The notes beneath the pieces are model-generated. The model did not search any database and was not told the origin of the DNA. It was given only the letters and a program-made list of their open reading frames with translations. Of a stretch of 49,625 nucleotides of DNA, positions 7,891-15,608 are shown one piece after another. The position numbers and the translations under genes were made by a program. The stretch spans positions 1 to 49,625 of the forward strand of contig JAZJXO010000033.1 in NCBI GenBank assembly GCA_040390855.1, in the 5' to 3' direction. Each line of letters begins with the position of its first letter. Positions within the stretch are counted from its first letter, which is position 1. The DNA is from Parvibaculum sp040390855 (GTDB lineage: Bacteria > Pseudomonadota > Alphaproteobacteria > Parvibaculales > Parvibaculaceae).

Positions 7891-9192
7891 ATGCACGACA
7901 CACTCAGCCTCGATTCCGTCACCCTCCTCATCGTCATCGCGCTGGCCTGCGGCTTTGTGATGGTTCGCCTCAAGCAACCCGCCATTGTCGGCTATATCCT
8001 CGCGGGCGTGGTGCTCGGGCCATATGGCCTCGGCCTCATCAAATCAGCCGAAGGCATCGACTTTTTCGCCGAACTCGGCTTGCTTCTTCTCTTGTTCATC
8101 GTCGGGCTCGAACTCAGCCTCCAGTCATTCCGCTCCGTCTACAAAATCGCACTCGTTTGTGCCGTCCTCCAGTCGGCGGTTGCCATCGGCCTCACATGGA
8201 TCATTGGCACACTGTTTGATTGGAGCTTCGAGACCTCGCTCATTCTTGGCTTCGTCCTCTCGCTCTCCTCGACAGCGGTGGGCATCAAAATGTTGCAGGA
8301 CATAGGCGAATTCGGCACAGAAGCAGGCCGCGTCACGATGGGTGTGCTGGTCGCGCAAGACCTTCTCATCGTGCCGATGCTCGTCATTGCGCAATCCATG
8401 GGCAATGGCGGCGGCTCCGGCATCGACATCTCGTTGATCTTCAAACTCCTTGGCGCTGTCGGTGTACTGGCTGCTATCGTTATCGGCCTCACACGCTATG
8501 GCCGCATCCATCTACCGTGGTCGGATTATCTCAAAGCAAATGCCGAAATGGCCCCGCTCGCCAATATCGGCTTCTGCTTCGTGCTGGCGGCAACGTCGGG
8601 TGCGATGGGCCTGTCGCCGTCTTACGGCGCATTTGTGGCGGGCCTCATCCTCGGTTCATCGACTGACCGCCGTCCGGCCTTCCTCATGGTCGCGCCCGTG
8701 CAGTCGATCATGCTGATGGTCTTCTTTCTGTCCATCGGTCTGCTGCTCAATCTCCAATTCGTGCTGAACCATCTCGTCACGGTGCTATTGCTCGTCTTCG
8801 TTGTGCTGATCGCCAAGACCGCGACCAACATTTCGATCCTCAACATTTTGGGACAGAAATGGGAAAGCGCCTTCATTTCCGGCCTCGTCATGGCCCAGAT
8901 CGGCGAGTTTTCCTTTGCGCTGGCGAAAGCGGGCCTTGGCTCCGGCGTCCTTGACCGCGAGGCCTATCAGCTTGCTTTGTCGGTTATCGCCTTGTCCCTC
9001 ATCCTCTCGCCTTTCTGGCTCGTCACTGCGCGGCGCTTCCGTGCGCTCGGCACGATGCCGTTCGAAGGTGTCAATCGCACGTTCGAAGCGATCTACCCCC
9101 ATGCTTTCGCTGCCTTGAGCTGGGCGGGCTCAAAAAGTGTGTTGCTGTTGAAAAGAATCTTGGGCCGGAAAGATCAGCCGACGGATGAATAA
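7891..9192 (+). CDS. Monovalent cation:proton antiporter, CPA2 family
   Basis: The 433-residue membrane protein carries the CPA2/KefB-type exchanger domain: VRLKQPAIVGYILAGVVLGP near the N-terminus, FIVGLELSLQSFR, and SLSSTAVGIKML in the central segment that holds the unwound helices. Members exchange K+ or Na+ for H+ and help with pH and turgor. There is no C-terminal TrkA-N (NAD-binding) domain, so it lacks the ligand gate of full-length KefB/KefC. The gene ends inside the last codons of the convergent trmH-like gene (19-bp overlap at 9174-9192). No clear ribosome site precedes the ATG. Confidence 0.88.
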   Translation: MHDTLSLDSVTLLIVIALACGFVMVRLKQPAIVGYILAGVVLGPYGLGLIKSAEGIDFFAELGLLLLLFIVGLELSLQSFRSVYKIALVCAVLQSAVAIGLTWIIGTLFDWSFETSLILGFVLSLSSTAVGIKMLQDIGEFGTEAGRVTMGVLVAQDLLIVPMLVIAQSMGNGGGSGIDISLIFKLLGAVGVLAAIVIGLTRYGRIHLPWSDYLKANAEMAPLANIGFCFVLAATSGAMGLSPSYGAFVAGLILGSSTDRRPAFLMVAPVQSIMLMVFFLSIGLLLNLQFVLNHLVTVLLLVFVVLIAKTATNISILNILGQKWESAFISGLVMAQIGEFSFALAKAGLGSGVLDREAYQLALSVIALSLILSPFWLVTARRFRALGTMPFEGVNRTFEAIYPHAFAALSWAGSKSVLLLKRILGRKDQPTDE

Positions 9193-9980
9193 TGCGCGTA
9201 TAGCGCCAGACTCGCCGCCACCGTCGCGTTGAGGCTTTCGACCTTGCCCGTTGTGGGGATTGACAGCCGTGTGACATTGAGATCATCCGGCAGTCCCAAA
9301 CCCTCTTGGCCCAAAACAATCCGCACATTCTTGGGCCACTTATATTTGGACATATCGGCGCCCCCGCCATCAAGCGCGACAAGAGGCCCCGCCGCTTCGT
9401 TCAGCGCCTCCCATTTTGGACCTTTGGCGAGTTGAAGTCCGTAAACGGCATTTGCTGCCGCGCGCAGAACTTTGGGGTGGAACGGATGCGCCGCCTCATC
9501 CATGAGGATAAGTTTTTTGGTGCCAAAGGCCGCTGCGCTCCGCATCAGCGCGCCCAGATTATTCGGGTCGCCGAGACCGACGACGAGTTCGAGCCCCACG
9601 GGCGGCAACGTCAGGTCGGCCTTGGGCAGGTCCGGCACACGTCCGACGAGCAGGGGATAATTCGTGCCCGAAATATCGAGCTTGTCGAACAATGTCCTCG
9701 TGATCCGGTAGCGCTCCAGATTTGCGGGGATAGACAGCCCCGCAGCGTCGCGTGGATCAACAACGAGCAAGCAACAAACATCTATGATCTCGACATGGAA
9801 ACGCTCGATCTCTTGCAGGTTTTTGTTGGTTGTGAGAGCAAGCGCTTCAGGCACGAGCTTCCTCCCGCTCAATATATAGAGCCCGTGCTTCCTGATCCCG
9901 CGCCCGTCTTTAAGGTCGTTCCAGACCTTAAATTGAGGGTTTTGCGCACTCTCGATGATGCGCCAGACATCGCTGTTCAT
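9174..9980 (-). CDS. TrmH/SpoU-family RNA 2'-O-methyltransferase
   Basis: The 268-residue product is a SPOUT-fold methyltransferase that uses S-adenosylmethionine to methylate a ribose of tRNA or rRNA. All three family motifs are visible: GDPNNLGALMRSAAAFG (motif 1), VRIVLGQEGLGLP (motif 2) and KVESLNATVAASLALY (motif 3), which form the knot and the SAM site. The N-terminal ~110 residues resemble the RNA-binding substrate domain of such enzymes. The frame runs open for another 250 codons upstream, but that part is antisense to mobC. The ATG at 9978-9980, preceded by CCAGGAAACCC, begins a natural N-terminus (MNSDVWRIIESAQNP). The exact RNA target is not known. It marks the left flank of the mobilisable island. 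Confidence 0.88.
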   Translation of the reverse strand: MNSDVWRIIESAQNPQFKVWNDLKDGRGIRKHGLYILSGRKLVPEALALTTNKNLQEIERFHVEIIDVCCLLVVDPRDAAGLSIPANLERYRITRTLFDKLDISGTNYPLLVGRVPDLPKADLTLPPVGLELVVGLGDPNNLGALMRSAAAFGTKKLILMDEAAHPFHPKVLRAAANAVYGLQLAKGPKWEALNEAAGPLVALDGGGADMSKYKWPKNVRIVLGQEGLGLPDDLNVTRLSIPTTGKVESLNATVAASLALYAHYSSVG

Positions 9981-10009
9981 GGGTTTCCTGGAGCTTTCGG
10001 AGGAAGGGA

Positions 10010-10239
10010 ATAAGTCAAAATAAGCCCGTTCGCCGCCGCTGGCGAGGCCCTCGTTTTGTGAAGGACTTCGAAAAGTGGCTCGGCACGGTTCGCCCGAAAG
10101 CGAATTGTCAGCATATCTGCGGGAAAAAATGGTGCCCCTAGCGGGGGAAACCTCGAACCAATTATTTGCCGAATTGGCCAACTGGGAGCAAGTCCTTAAA
10201 GACACGTCCCTAGGGAAGCCCAAGCCGCCGACACCGTGA
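10010..10239 (+). pseudogene. Small ORF of unknown function, frameshifted, before mobC
   Basis: Two frames that look coding join here. The first, directly after GGAGGAAGGGA, reads ISQNKPVRRRWRGPRFVKD then FEKWL with an ATA where a start would be expected (10010). It then runs into a stop after a Cys-rich nonsense stretch. The -1 frame continues with ARHGSPESELSAYLREKMVP, then LAGETSNQLFAELANWEQVL, and stops at 10237-10239, ten bases before mobC. Restoring one more GGCT at 10076-10080 would join them as FEKWLARHGSPES, so loss of one copy of a tandem 4-bp unit is a simple explanation. Product unknown; the position suggests it belonged to the mobilisation operon. Confidence 0.45.
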
Positions 10240-10248
10240 GGCGGCCCT

Positions 10249-10659
10249 ATGTCAGCCCCCACGATACTGCCTCCGACAGGGAACATCCCAGGAGGATCGG
10301 CAAAGCCATTTTCCATACGTTTGACGGAAGAGGAAAAGCGCCTACTGCTCAATCGAGCCGGAAGGTTGCCCCTCGGCACATATCTGCGCGAGCTGGCTCT
10401 TGGGAACGCCCCCGGAGCGTCGCGGCGACGAGTAGAAAACCCTGTCAAGGACCATGAAGCGCTGGCGCGCGTTCTGGCCGCCCTCGGCCAGTCGCTCATC
10501 GCCAGCAGTCTGAAACAGCTTGCCAATGCGGCACATATCGGCGCGTTGCCGGTCACGCCCGAAACGGAACAAGAGATTTCCAACGCCTGCGCGGCCGTCC
10601 TCGCCATGCGTACCGATCTGATGCGCGCGCTCGGCCTGATGGAGGGAGGCGGACCGTGA
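10249..10659 (+). CDS. mobC: MobC-like mobilisation accessory protein
   Basis: The 136-residue protein resembles MobC-type relaxosome proteins. An N-terminal ribbon-helix-helix-like segment (KPFSIRLTEEEKRLLLNRAG, then TYLRELALG) could bind near an origin of transfer, and a helical C-terminal half (LARVLAALGQSLIASSLKQL) is typical. Its stop overlaps the relaxase start by four bases (10656-10659), so the two are translated together. Such proteins help the relaxase melt and nick oriT. The oriT itself probably lies in the 9981-10248 interval, but I cannot identify it. Confidence 0.75.
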   Translation: MSAPTILPPTGNIPGGSAKPFSIRLTEEEKRLLLNRAGRLPLGTYLRELALGNAPGASRRRVENPVKDHEALARVLAALGQSLIASSLKQLANAAHIGALPVTPETEQEISNACAAVLAMRTDLMRALGLMEGGGP

Positions 10660-11666
10660 TCTTGGACGGTAATCAGCGCGCTGGCGCCCGCGACCTCGCC
10701 CTTCACCTGACGAAGCCGGAAAACGAGCATATCGAGGTTCACGAGATACGCGGGTTTGTCGCCGACAACATCATGGGCGCTCTGCGGGAAGCGGAAGCCA
10801 TTAGCCGCGGAACGAAATGCCGACAGTTCCTCTACTCGCTGTCACTCAGTCCGCCCGAAACCGAGCGCGTGCCGGTTGCCGCATTCGAGGATGCCATCGA
10901 TCGTATCGAGGCCAAGCTTGGCCTTGCCGGGCATTCCCGCGTCGTCGTCTTCCACGAGAAGCAGGGTCGCCGCCATGCTCATTGCGTCTGGTCGCGTATC
11001 AACATCGAAACCATGACGGCGGTGCGGATGTCGCATGATCGGCCCAAGCTGGGCGATATCTCCCGCCAGCTTTACATCGAACATGGGTGGAGGATGCCGG
11101 AGGGACTGATCGACACCTCGCTTCGCAATCCGCTAAATTTCGACCGCAAGGAATGGTTTCAGGCCAAGCGCGCCGGGAAAGACCCCCGCGACATCAAGGC
11201 GGCGTTCCAGCAATGCTGGGCGGCGTCCGATTCCGGCAAGGCGTTCCGGCAGGCACTCGAACAGCGGGGCTACTATCTCGCGCGAGGCGACCGGCGCAGC
11301 GTGGTCGCGATCGACATCCACGGCGGGCCTTATGCCGTCGCCCGTTGGACCGGCGTAAAGACAAAGGACGTCGCGAAGCGGATGGGAGACCTCGAAGCGT
11401 TGCCGTTGTTGCGAGACGCGCGGGAACAGCTCTCCGGCCGGGTGAGGGAAAAGCTGAGCAGCTTCCTTGCTACCGTTGCCGACGATTTTGCACGGGCGGC
11501 CCAGGCGCTTGAAGCCAGACGCCTCGCGATGGTGGACGAGCATCGAACCGCCCGCAGCCAGTTGCAGACACTCCACGATGAACGCTCAAAGACGGAGACC
11601 CGGCAGCCCACGCATGCCTCGGTTAGTGACCTGAGAAGTGATATCGATGACCTCATTCCCTTCTAA
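10656..11666 (+). CDS. Relaxase/mobilisation nuclease (VirD2/MobA-like)
   Basis: The 336-residue product matches the relaxase family common on alphaproteobacterial mobilisable elements: NQRAGARDLALHLTKPENEH at the N-terminus, then VVVFHEKQGRRHAHCVWSRI with the HxH metal-binding motif. It would nick one strand at oriT and stay covalently attached to the DNA during transfer. The region after ~150 (NPLNFDRKEWFQAKRAGKD and RSVVAIDIHGGPYAVARWTG) is the usual extension, ending in a helical, Arg-rich tail. Many relatives are much longer (about 600 aa), so this may be a short form. No coupling protein, type IV secretion genes or integrase are nearby, so transfer would depend on a helper element. Confidence 0.8.
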   Translation: MILDGNQRAGARDLALHLTKPENEHIEVHEIRGFVADNIMGALREAEAISRGTKCRQFLYSLSLSPPETERVPVAAFEDAIDRIEAKLGLAGHSRVVVFHEKQGRRHAHCVWSRINIETMTAVRMSHDRPKLGDISRQLYIEHGWRMPEGLIDTSLRNPLNFDRKEWFQAKRAGKDPRDIKAAFQQCWAASDSGKAFRQALEQRGYYLARGDRRSVVAIDIHGGPYAVARWTGVKTKDVAKRMGDLEALPLLRDAREQLSGRVREKLSSFLATVADDFARAAQALEARRLAMVDEHRTARSQLQTLHDERSKTETRQPTHASVSDLRSDIDDLIPF

Positions 11667-11678
11667 GTGCTCGCCAGA

Positions 11679-11698
11679 ATCATCCCGAATGGGACGAT
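11679..11698. promoter_or_regulatory. HipB-type operator, site 1
   Basis: ATCATCCC GAAT GGGACGAT is a near-perfect inverted repeat with a 4-bp spacer, beginning 12 bp after the relaxase stop. The same arms recur in the operator over the hipB start codon, exactly 100 bp away. Recognition by the adjacent HipB-like repressor is inferred from position and symmetry. Confidence 0.65.
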
Positions 11699-11728
11699 TG
11701 TCTTGCCAATTACACTGAATTCCTCAAA

Positions 11729-11748
11729 ATAATCCCGAACGGTTCTTT
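11729..11748. promoter_or_regulatory. HipB-type operator, site 2 (half-conserved)
   Basis: ATAATCCC GAAC GGTTCTTT keeps the left arm and the GAAC-like spacer of the flanking operators, but only the first two bases of the right arm. It lies exactly 50 bp from each of the other two sites, which makes a weaker third repressor site plausible. Confidence 0.45.
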
Positions 11749-11778
11749 TTGTGGAATTACTAGCATCGATGTGATACA

Positions 11779-11798
11779 ATCGTCCCGATAGGGATGAT
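11779..11798. promoter_or_regulatory. HipB-type operator, site 3, overlapping the hipB start
   Basis: ATCGTCCC GATA GGGATGAT is an inverted repeat with the same arms as site 1. It covers the ATG at 11794-11796, so bound repressor would block transcription or initiation directly. A possible -10 element, GATACA or TACAAT (11773-11780), abuts it. This would put transcription start within about ten bases of the start codon. Confidence 0.6.
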
Positions 11799-12027
11799 TA
11801 TGCAAACGATCAAAGACACCAAAAGCCTTGGCCTTCTGATCCGCAACGAGCGGAAGGCGCAAAAACTGACACAGGAACAACTCGCCGGATTGACCGGCGT
11901 CGGCGTGCGCTTCGTGCGCGAACTCGAAGCCGGAAAGGAGAGCTGTCAGCTCGGACTCACCCTTCAGGTAGTGGCAGCACTGGGTCTTACCGTCTCCATT
12001 AGCAGCCGGCGGGAGAGCACACTATGA
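11794..12027 (+). CDS. hipB: HipB-like antitoxin (XRE-family repressor)
   Basis: The 77-residue product is a compact helix-turn-helix protein: GLLIRNERKAQKLTQEQLAG, then TGVGVRFVRELEAGKESCQL, the XRE fold of HipB antitoxins. It would neutralise the HipA kinase encoded downstream and repress its own operon through the operators at 11679-11798. Two starts are possible, ATG 11794 and ATG 11800 (MIM...). No good ribosome site precedes either, which fits a very short leader. The stop overlaps the hipA start by four bases. Confidence 0.85.
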   Translation: MIMQTIKDTKSLGLLIRNERKAQKLTQEQLAGLTGVGVRFVRELEAGKESCQLGLTLQVVAALGLTVSISSRRESTL

Positions 12028-13283
12028 CTCATCTCCTTGATGTGTATTTTGGTGAAGCGAAGGCTGGCGCCCTTAGCCAGGATGAATCGGGTGCCCTCAG
12101 TTACAGCTATGATTCCGGCTATCTCTCCGGAAGCGATCCCCGCACGATCTCATTCTCAATGCCGTTGCAGGAAGCCACTTTCGCGGACCGAGTGGTTCGT
12201 CCGTTCTTCTCCGGCCTTTTACCGGACGAAGGCGCACGCCAACGCCTTGCCGGTGCACTCGGTATTTCGGCGGGAAACGCGTTCGGCTTACTCGAAGTCA
12301 TTGGCGGCGAATGCGCGGGCGCACTGTCACTCTACCGTGCAGGCGAGACACCCCCGGCATCCGACGACGATGGCATCGAGGTATTAACTGATGCAAGGCT
12401 GGAAGAAATTCTCGGCAAGTTACGCGAGCGCCCTCTTCTCGGTGGCGAGGAAGGTGTCCGCCTCTCGCTTGCAGGTGCGCAGGACAAACTCGCCGTCTGC
12501 GTCGAAGGCGATGCCATCGGCCTTGCCAAGGGAGGCCGCCCCACCACACACATTCTGAAGCCATTCATTCAGGCGCTCGATGGCACCGTCGAGAACGAAT
12601 TGTTCTGTCTGCGCCTTGCTGGGCGTCTGAAGCTGCCGGTGCCTGCGGTCGAAATGCGTCAAAGCGGTAAGATCCCTTTCCTACTTGTGGAGCGCTACGA
12701 CCGCGCACAGCACAAGGACGGGACGATCACGCGCCTGCATCAGGAGGATTTCTGCCAGGCACTTAGCGTACCGCCCGAACTAAAATATGAGGACGAAGGC
12801 GGACCGGGAACGGAACGCTCGCTGGACCTGATCGGCCGCGCCACCGCGCGTCCGGCGGCAGACCGGCTGGGCTTCCTCCGTATGCTCATCTTCCACTATC
12901 TGGTCGGCAACGCTGACGCGCACGGGAAAAACTATGCTCTCCTGTATCGCGACAAAACACCTGACCTCGCCCCGCTCTACGACGTGGTCTGCACAGCAGC
13001 CTATCCACGACTGGCGAAAAAACTCGCCATGGAGATCGGCGGCCGATCAGTCGCGGATACGATTCAGCTAAAGCACTGGTTGACGCTCGTTCCGGATACG
13101 CGCGGCGCACAGCGGCTGTTAGTCAAGGACATGGCGGACCTGGCGGGACGCATCGAAGGCGAAGCCGATAAACTTCTCGCCGAGTTCGAGGACAGCGGTA
13201 TCACGCATGAAATCCTCAAAGCCGTTCGCGCTGTCATTGAGACACGCGCGACCCATCTGCTGCGCATAGCGGAGGCCGCTTAA
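12024..13283 (+). CDS. hipA: HipA-family serine/threonine kinase toxin
   Basis: The 419-residue protein has the layout of HipA toxins: an N-terminal domain (Couple_hipA type, GALSYSYDSGYL through FFSGLLPDEG) and a kinase lobe. The motifs are LSLAGAQDKLAV (~147-158, with S148 at the autophosphorylation-loop position), THILKP with ATP-binding K179, NADAHGKN with catalytic D298, and LAPLYD with metal-binding D320. HipA of E. coli phosphorylates glutamyl-tRNA synthetase and causes growth arrest and persistence; targets differ between subfamilies, so this one is unknown. All key residues seem present, so the toxin should be active and kept in check by HipB. The pair may stabilise the mobilisable island. 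Confidence 0.9.
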   Translation: MTHLLDVYFGEAKAGALSQDESGALSYSYDSGYLSGSDPRTISFSMPLQEATFADRVVRPFFSGLLPDEGARQRLAGALGISAGNAFGLLEVIGGECAGALSLYRAGETPPASDDDGIEVLTDARLEEILGKLRERPLLGGEEGVRLSLAGAQDKLAVCVEGDAIGLAKGGRPTTHILKPFIQALDGTVENELFCLRLAGRLKLPVPAVEMRQSGKIPFLLVERYDRAQHKDGTITRLHQEDFCQALSVPPELKYEDEGGPGTERSLDLIGRATARPAADRLGFLRMLIFHYLVGNADAHGKNYALLYRDKTPDLAPLYDVVCTAAYPRLAKKLAMEIGGRSVADTIQLKHWLTLVPDTRGAQRLLVKDMADLAGRIEGEADKLLAEFEDSGITHEILKAVRAVIETRATHLLRIAEAA

Positions 13284-13298
13284 GCGCATTGCGAGCGG

Positions 13299-13598
13299 CT
13301 ACGCGATAATATTTCCACTCGTCAGAAGAGCCTGCTCATCAGTCAGGCCGGTTACGCCTGCAATTAGCCCAATCTGAAGGAAGTTATTTGCGCCGCCGTC
13401 CACATCGACCTTGATAATGCTATTGCTGCCGCTCGTGGTAATTTCGACGAAATCGGTGATTGCCATTGTGAGCGGGTCGTAGCCTTCCAGCACGATCCTG
13501 ATCTTGTCTTCGGCTGAGAAATGCCGGCGCGTCGCCCGCCGGATGTCTTTGACCACCTGCTCGGCAGGCCTCTTGGAGCTCGGGTGTTTGCTGTTCAT
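13299..13598 (-). pseudogene. Chimeric scar: IS3-type transposase OrfA start fused to the C-terminus of a type I secreted protein
   Basis: The 99-residue frame begins with MNSKHPSSKRPAEQVVKDIR and RRHFSAEDKIRIVLEG. This is the usual beginning of OrfA (helix-turn-helix subunit) of IS3-family transposases, preceded by GGAGG. After about 40 residues it changes abruptly to YDPLTMAITDFVEITTSGSN and then VDVDGGANNFLQIGLIAGVT, GLTDEQALLTSGNIIA. This is the terminal block of large RTX-like proteins exported by type I secretion (VC_A0849-type C-terminal target). The likely history is an IS insertion in or near such a gene, followed by a deletion that removed the rest of both. The frame is intact and has a good ribosome site, so a hybrid peptide with a secretion signal could still be made. 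Neither IS inverted repeat is recognisable. Confidence 0.7.
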
Positions 13599-13715
13599 AT
13601 CCAGTCCTCCGTCACTGCGACGAGAACTAAATACCCCTTAAGCTACAACCTCAAATCTGCGCCATAGGCCCTGACGGCGAACAATTAGGAGACATGCAAA
13701 TGCAAGAAACGGAAA

Positions 13716-13790
13716 TGGTGCCCACGGAGTGGATTGAACACTCGACCTCACCATTACCAATGGTGTGCTCTACCACTGAGCTACGTGGGC
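13716..13790 (-). tRNA. tRNA-Thr (GGT anticodon)
   Basis: Read on the minus strand it begins GCCCACGTAGCTCAGTGG and ends CGTGGGCACCA. The acceptor stem GCCCACG/CGTGGGC, D stem GCTC/GAGC, anticodon stem CACCA/TGGTG with loop TTGGTAA (anticodon GGT) and T stem GAGTG/CACTC all pair. The discriminator is A and CCA is encoded. Its 3' end faces the mobilisable island at 10.0-13.6 kb, the usual orientation for an element integrated at a tRNA 3' end. Confidence 0.95.
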
Positions 13791-13969
13791 GACTTGACCG
13801 GTGGGCCTGAGGTCAGGACTACCGGAAGCGGGCGGAAAGTGCCACAGGGGTTGATTTGGCGCAACTGGGAATGGCGGGCTATTTTGGTCTAATATAGCGT
13901 TATGTTGACGCCCGCTTGGTGATAGTCCATATGCGAGCAAAGCGAACCCTATAGCCTTGGTGGATAAAG

Positions 13970-14194
13970 ATGTCCGGTCCCGATCGTATTAAGAACAGCG
14001 CAGACGATAACACCACACGCCGTCCCCATGGTCAGGGTCCTGCCCGTGCCGATCAGGCCCGCGCGGCCCGTCAGGCCGAAGCGCTCCGCGCCAATCTGCG
14101 CAAGCGTAAAGCCCAAGGCAAGGAACAGGCGAAAGAACAGACCGCTGGCGGAAAAGCGCATGAAAAGGACCCCAAAGCCAAAACCGGTAAATAG
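13970..14194 (+). CDS. Small basic hypothetical protein upstream of murA
   Basis: The 74-residue product is highly charged and without hydrophobic segments. A Lys/Arg-rich helical middle (ARAARQAEALRANLRKRKAQ) is followed by a Lys/Gly-rich tail. Small basic proteins of this kind (ALRANLRRRKAQ-like core) often precede murA in alphaproteobacteria. Their function is unknown, though the charge suggests nucleic acid or ribosome contact. The ATG at 13970 follows GGTGG. It sits 121 bp before murA in the same direction, so it may share or carry the murA promoter region. Confidence 0.65.
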   Translation: MSGPDRIKNSADDNTTRRPHGQGPARADQARAARQAEALRANLRKRKAQGKEQAKEQTAGGKAHEKDPKAKTGK

Positions 14195-14315
14195 TGGGGG
14201 CGAGCGGCGGGAGAGACAGTTTGCCCCTCCTTCTTGTCGTTCAGACAGCCTATATACCCCTCATAATTCCGCCCGATTGGCCTTTCGCCTTTAAGGGCCT
14301 CCACCGGACGGTCTC

Positions 14316-15608
14316 ATGGACACGATACACATTCGCGGACGCCGCCAGCTGAACGGCACAATTCCGGTCAGCGGCGCGAAAAATGCGGCCTTACCTCTGA
14401 TGATTGCAGCCCTTCTGACCGAAGATACGCTGGAACTCACCAACATTCCGCGACTGACCGATGTACGCACATTGGCCAAGCTGTTGGGCGTACTGGGCTC
14501 TAAAGTTGAGCGCTCCGAGGACAATAGCGGCCATGGACTTGCCGGTGACACGCTGAAACTCACGACGCCCGAAATCGTCTCGACGCTTGCGCCCTACGAG
14601 ATTGTCTCGCAGATCCGCGCGACCTTCTGGGTGTTAGGCCCGTTGCTCGCCCGTTGCCGCACGGCCAAAGTGTCCTTGCCCGGCGGTTGCGCCATCGGCG
14701 CGCGCCCCGTCGATCTTTACCTTAAGGGTCTCCAGAAAATGGGAGCCGAAATCGAGCTTGAGGAAGGCTATGTCCTCGCTTCCGCCCCCAACGGTCTCAA
14801 GGGTGCCACCATCCGTTCGCCCATCGTCTCAGTCGGCGTAACCCACACGCTCCTCATGGCCGCGACATTGGCCGAGGGCGAAACCGTGCTCGAAAACGCC
14901 GCTCGCGAGCCCGAAATCACGGACCTTGCCAACTGCCTCGTCGCCATGGGTGCAAAGATCGAAGGCATCGGCACATCCACACTCCGCATCCAGGGGGTCA
15001 AACGTCTCCACGGTGCCAAACATCGCGTCATCGCTGATCGCATCGAAGCGGGCACTTATGCCATTGCCGCTGCCATGACCGGCGGTGACGTAACGCTCGA
15101 AGGCGCGGAAGCTGAAACGCTCGACGCCGCGCTCTCCGTGCTTCGTGCAGCAGGGGCGAATGTCGAGACGGGCCCCGCACACATTCGCATCACGCGTAAT
15201 GGCGAGCCGTTGCAGGCGACCCATGTTGTCACACAGGTTTTTCCGGGTTTTCCCACAGACTTGCAGGCGCAGTTCATGGCATTGATGACTGTGGCTCAGG
15301 GTGAAAGCGAAATCACCGAAACGATTTTCGAGAACCGCTTCATGCATGTGCAGGAACTCGCCCGTTTCGGTGCGAATATCTCGCTGCACGGGGACAAGGC
15401 ACTTGTTCATGGCGTTGAGCGCCTGACCGGTGCGCCGGTTATGGCATCCGATCTTCGTGCCTCCGCCGCCCTTGTCATTGCGGCACTTGCAGCCGAAGGT
15501 GAAACAACGATCAACCGGGTCTATCATCTCGATCGCGGCTTTGACCGCATGGAAGAAAAACTATCGGCCTGCGGAGCCGATATCTGGCGTGTGAAGCAGG
15601 GGCAATGA
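14316..15608 (+). CDS. murA: UDP-N-acetylglucosamine 1-carboxyvinyltransferase
   Basis: The 430-residue cytoplasmic enzyme transfers enolpyruvate from phosphoenolpyruvate to UDP-GlcNAc, the first committed step of peptidoglycan synthesis. VSGAKNAALPLM holds K22 of the substrate site, and LPGGCAIGARPVDL holds C125, the residue alkylated by fosfomycin. FPTDLQAQFMAL and ENRFMHVQELARFGANI are further family signatures. Length equals the usual 420-430. The stop overlaps the start of the DUF2948 gene (ATGATG, 15605-15610), so it opens the conserved run that continues to yacG. Confidence 0.98.
   Translation: MDTIHIRGRRQLNGTIPVSGAKNAALPLMIAALLTEDTLELTNIPRLTDVRTLAKLLGVLGSKVERSEDNSGHGLAGDTLKLTTPEIVSTLAPYEIVSQIRATFWVLGPLLARCRTAKVSLPGGCAIGARPVDLYLKGLQKMGAEIELEEGYVLASAPNGLKGATIRSPIVSVGVTHTLLMAATLAEGETVLENAAREPEITDLANCLVAMGAKIEGIGTSTLRIQGVKRLHGAKHRVIADRIEAGTYAIAAAMTGGDVTLEGAEAETLDAALSVLRAAGANVETGPAHIRITRNGEPLQATHVVTQVFPGFPTDLQAQFMALMTVAQGESEITETIFENRFMHVQELARFGANISLHGDKALVHGVERLTGAPVMASDLRASAALVIAALAAEGETTINRVYHLDRGFDRMEEKLSACGADIWRVKQGQ

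Noticed and set aside
10129..10139. AAATGGTGCCC matching the tRNA-Thr 3' end region (13714-13724), possible attL
   Set aside because: Only 11 bp match, and it lies inside the protein-like frame before mobC, which continues on both sides. Too weak for an attachment site.
9981..10742. Long upstream extension of the trmH-like frame on the minus strand (~250 codons)
   Set aside because: It is antisense to mobC and the small ORF before it, has no family character, and the ATG at 9980 with a ribosome site starts a normal TrmH N-terminus.
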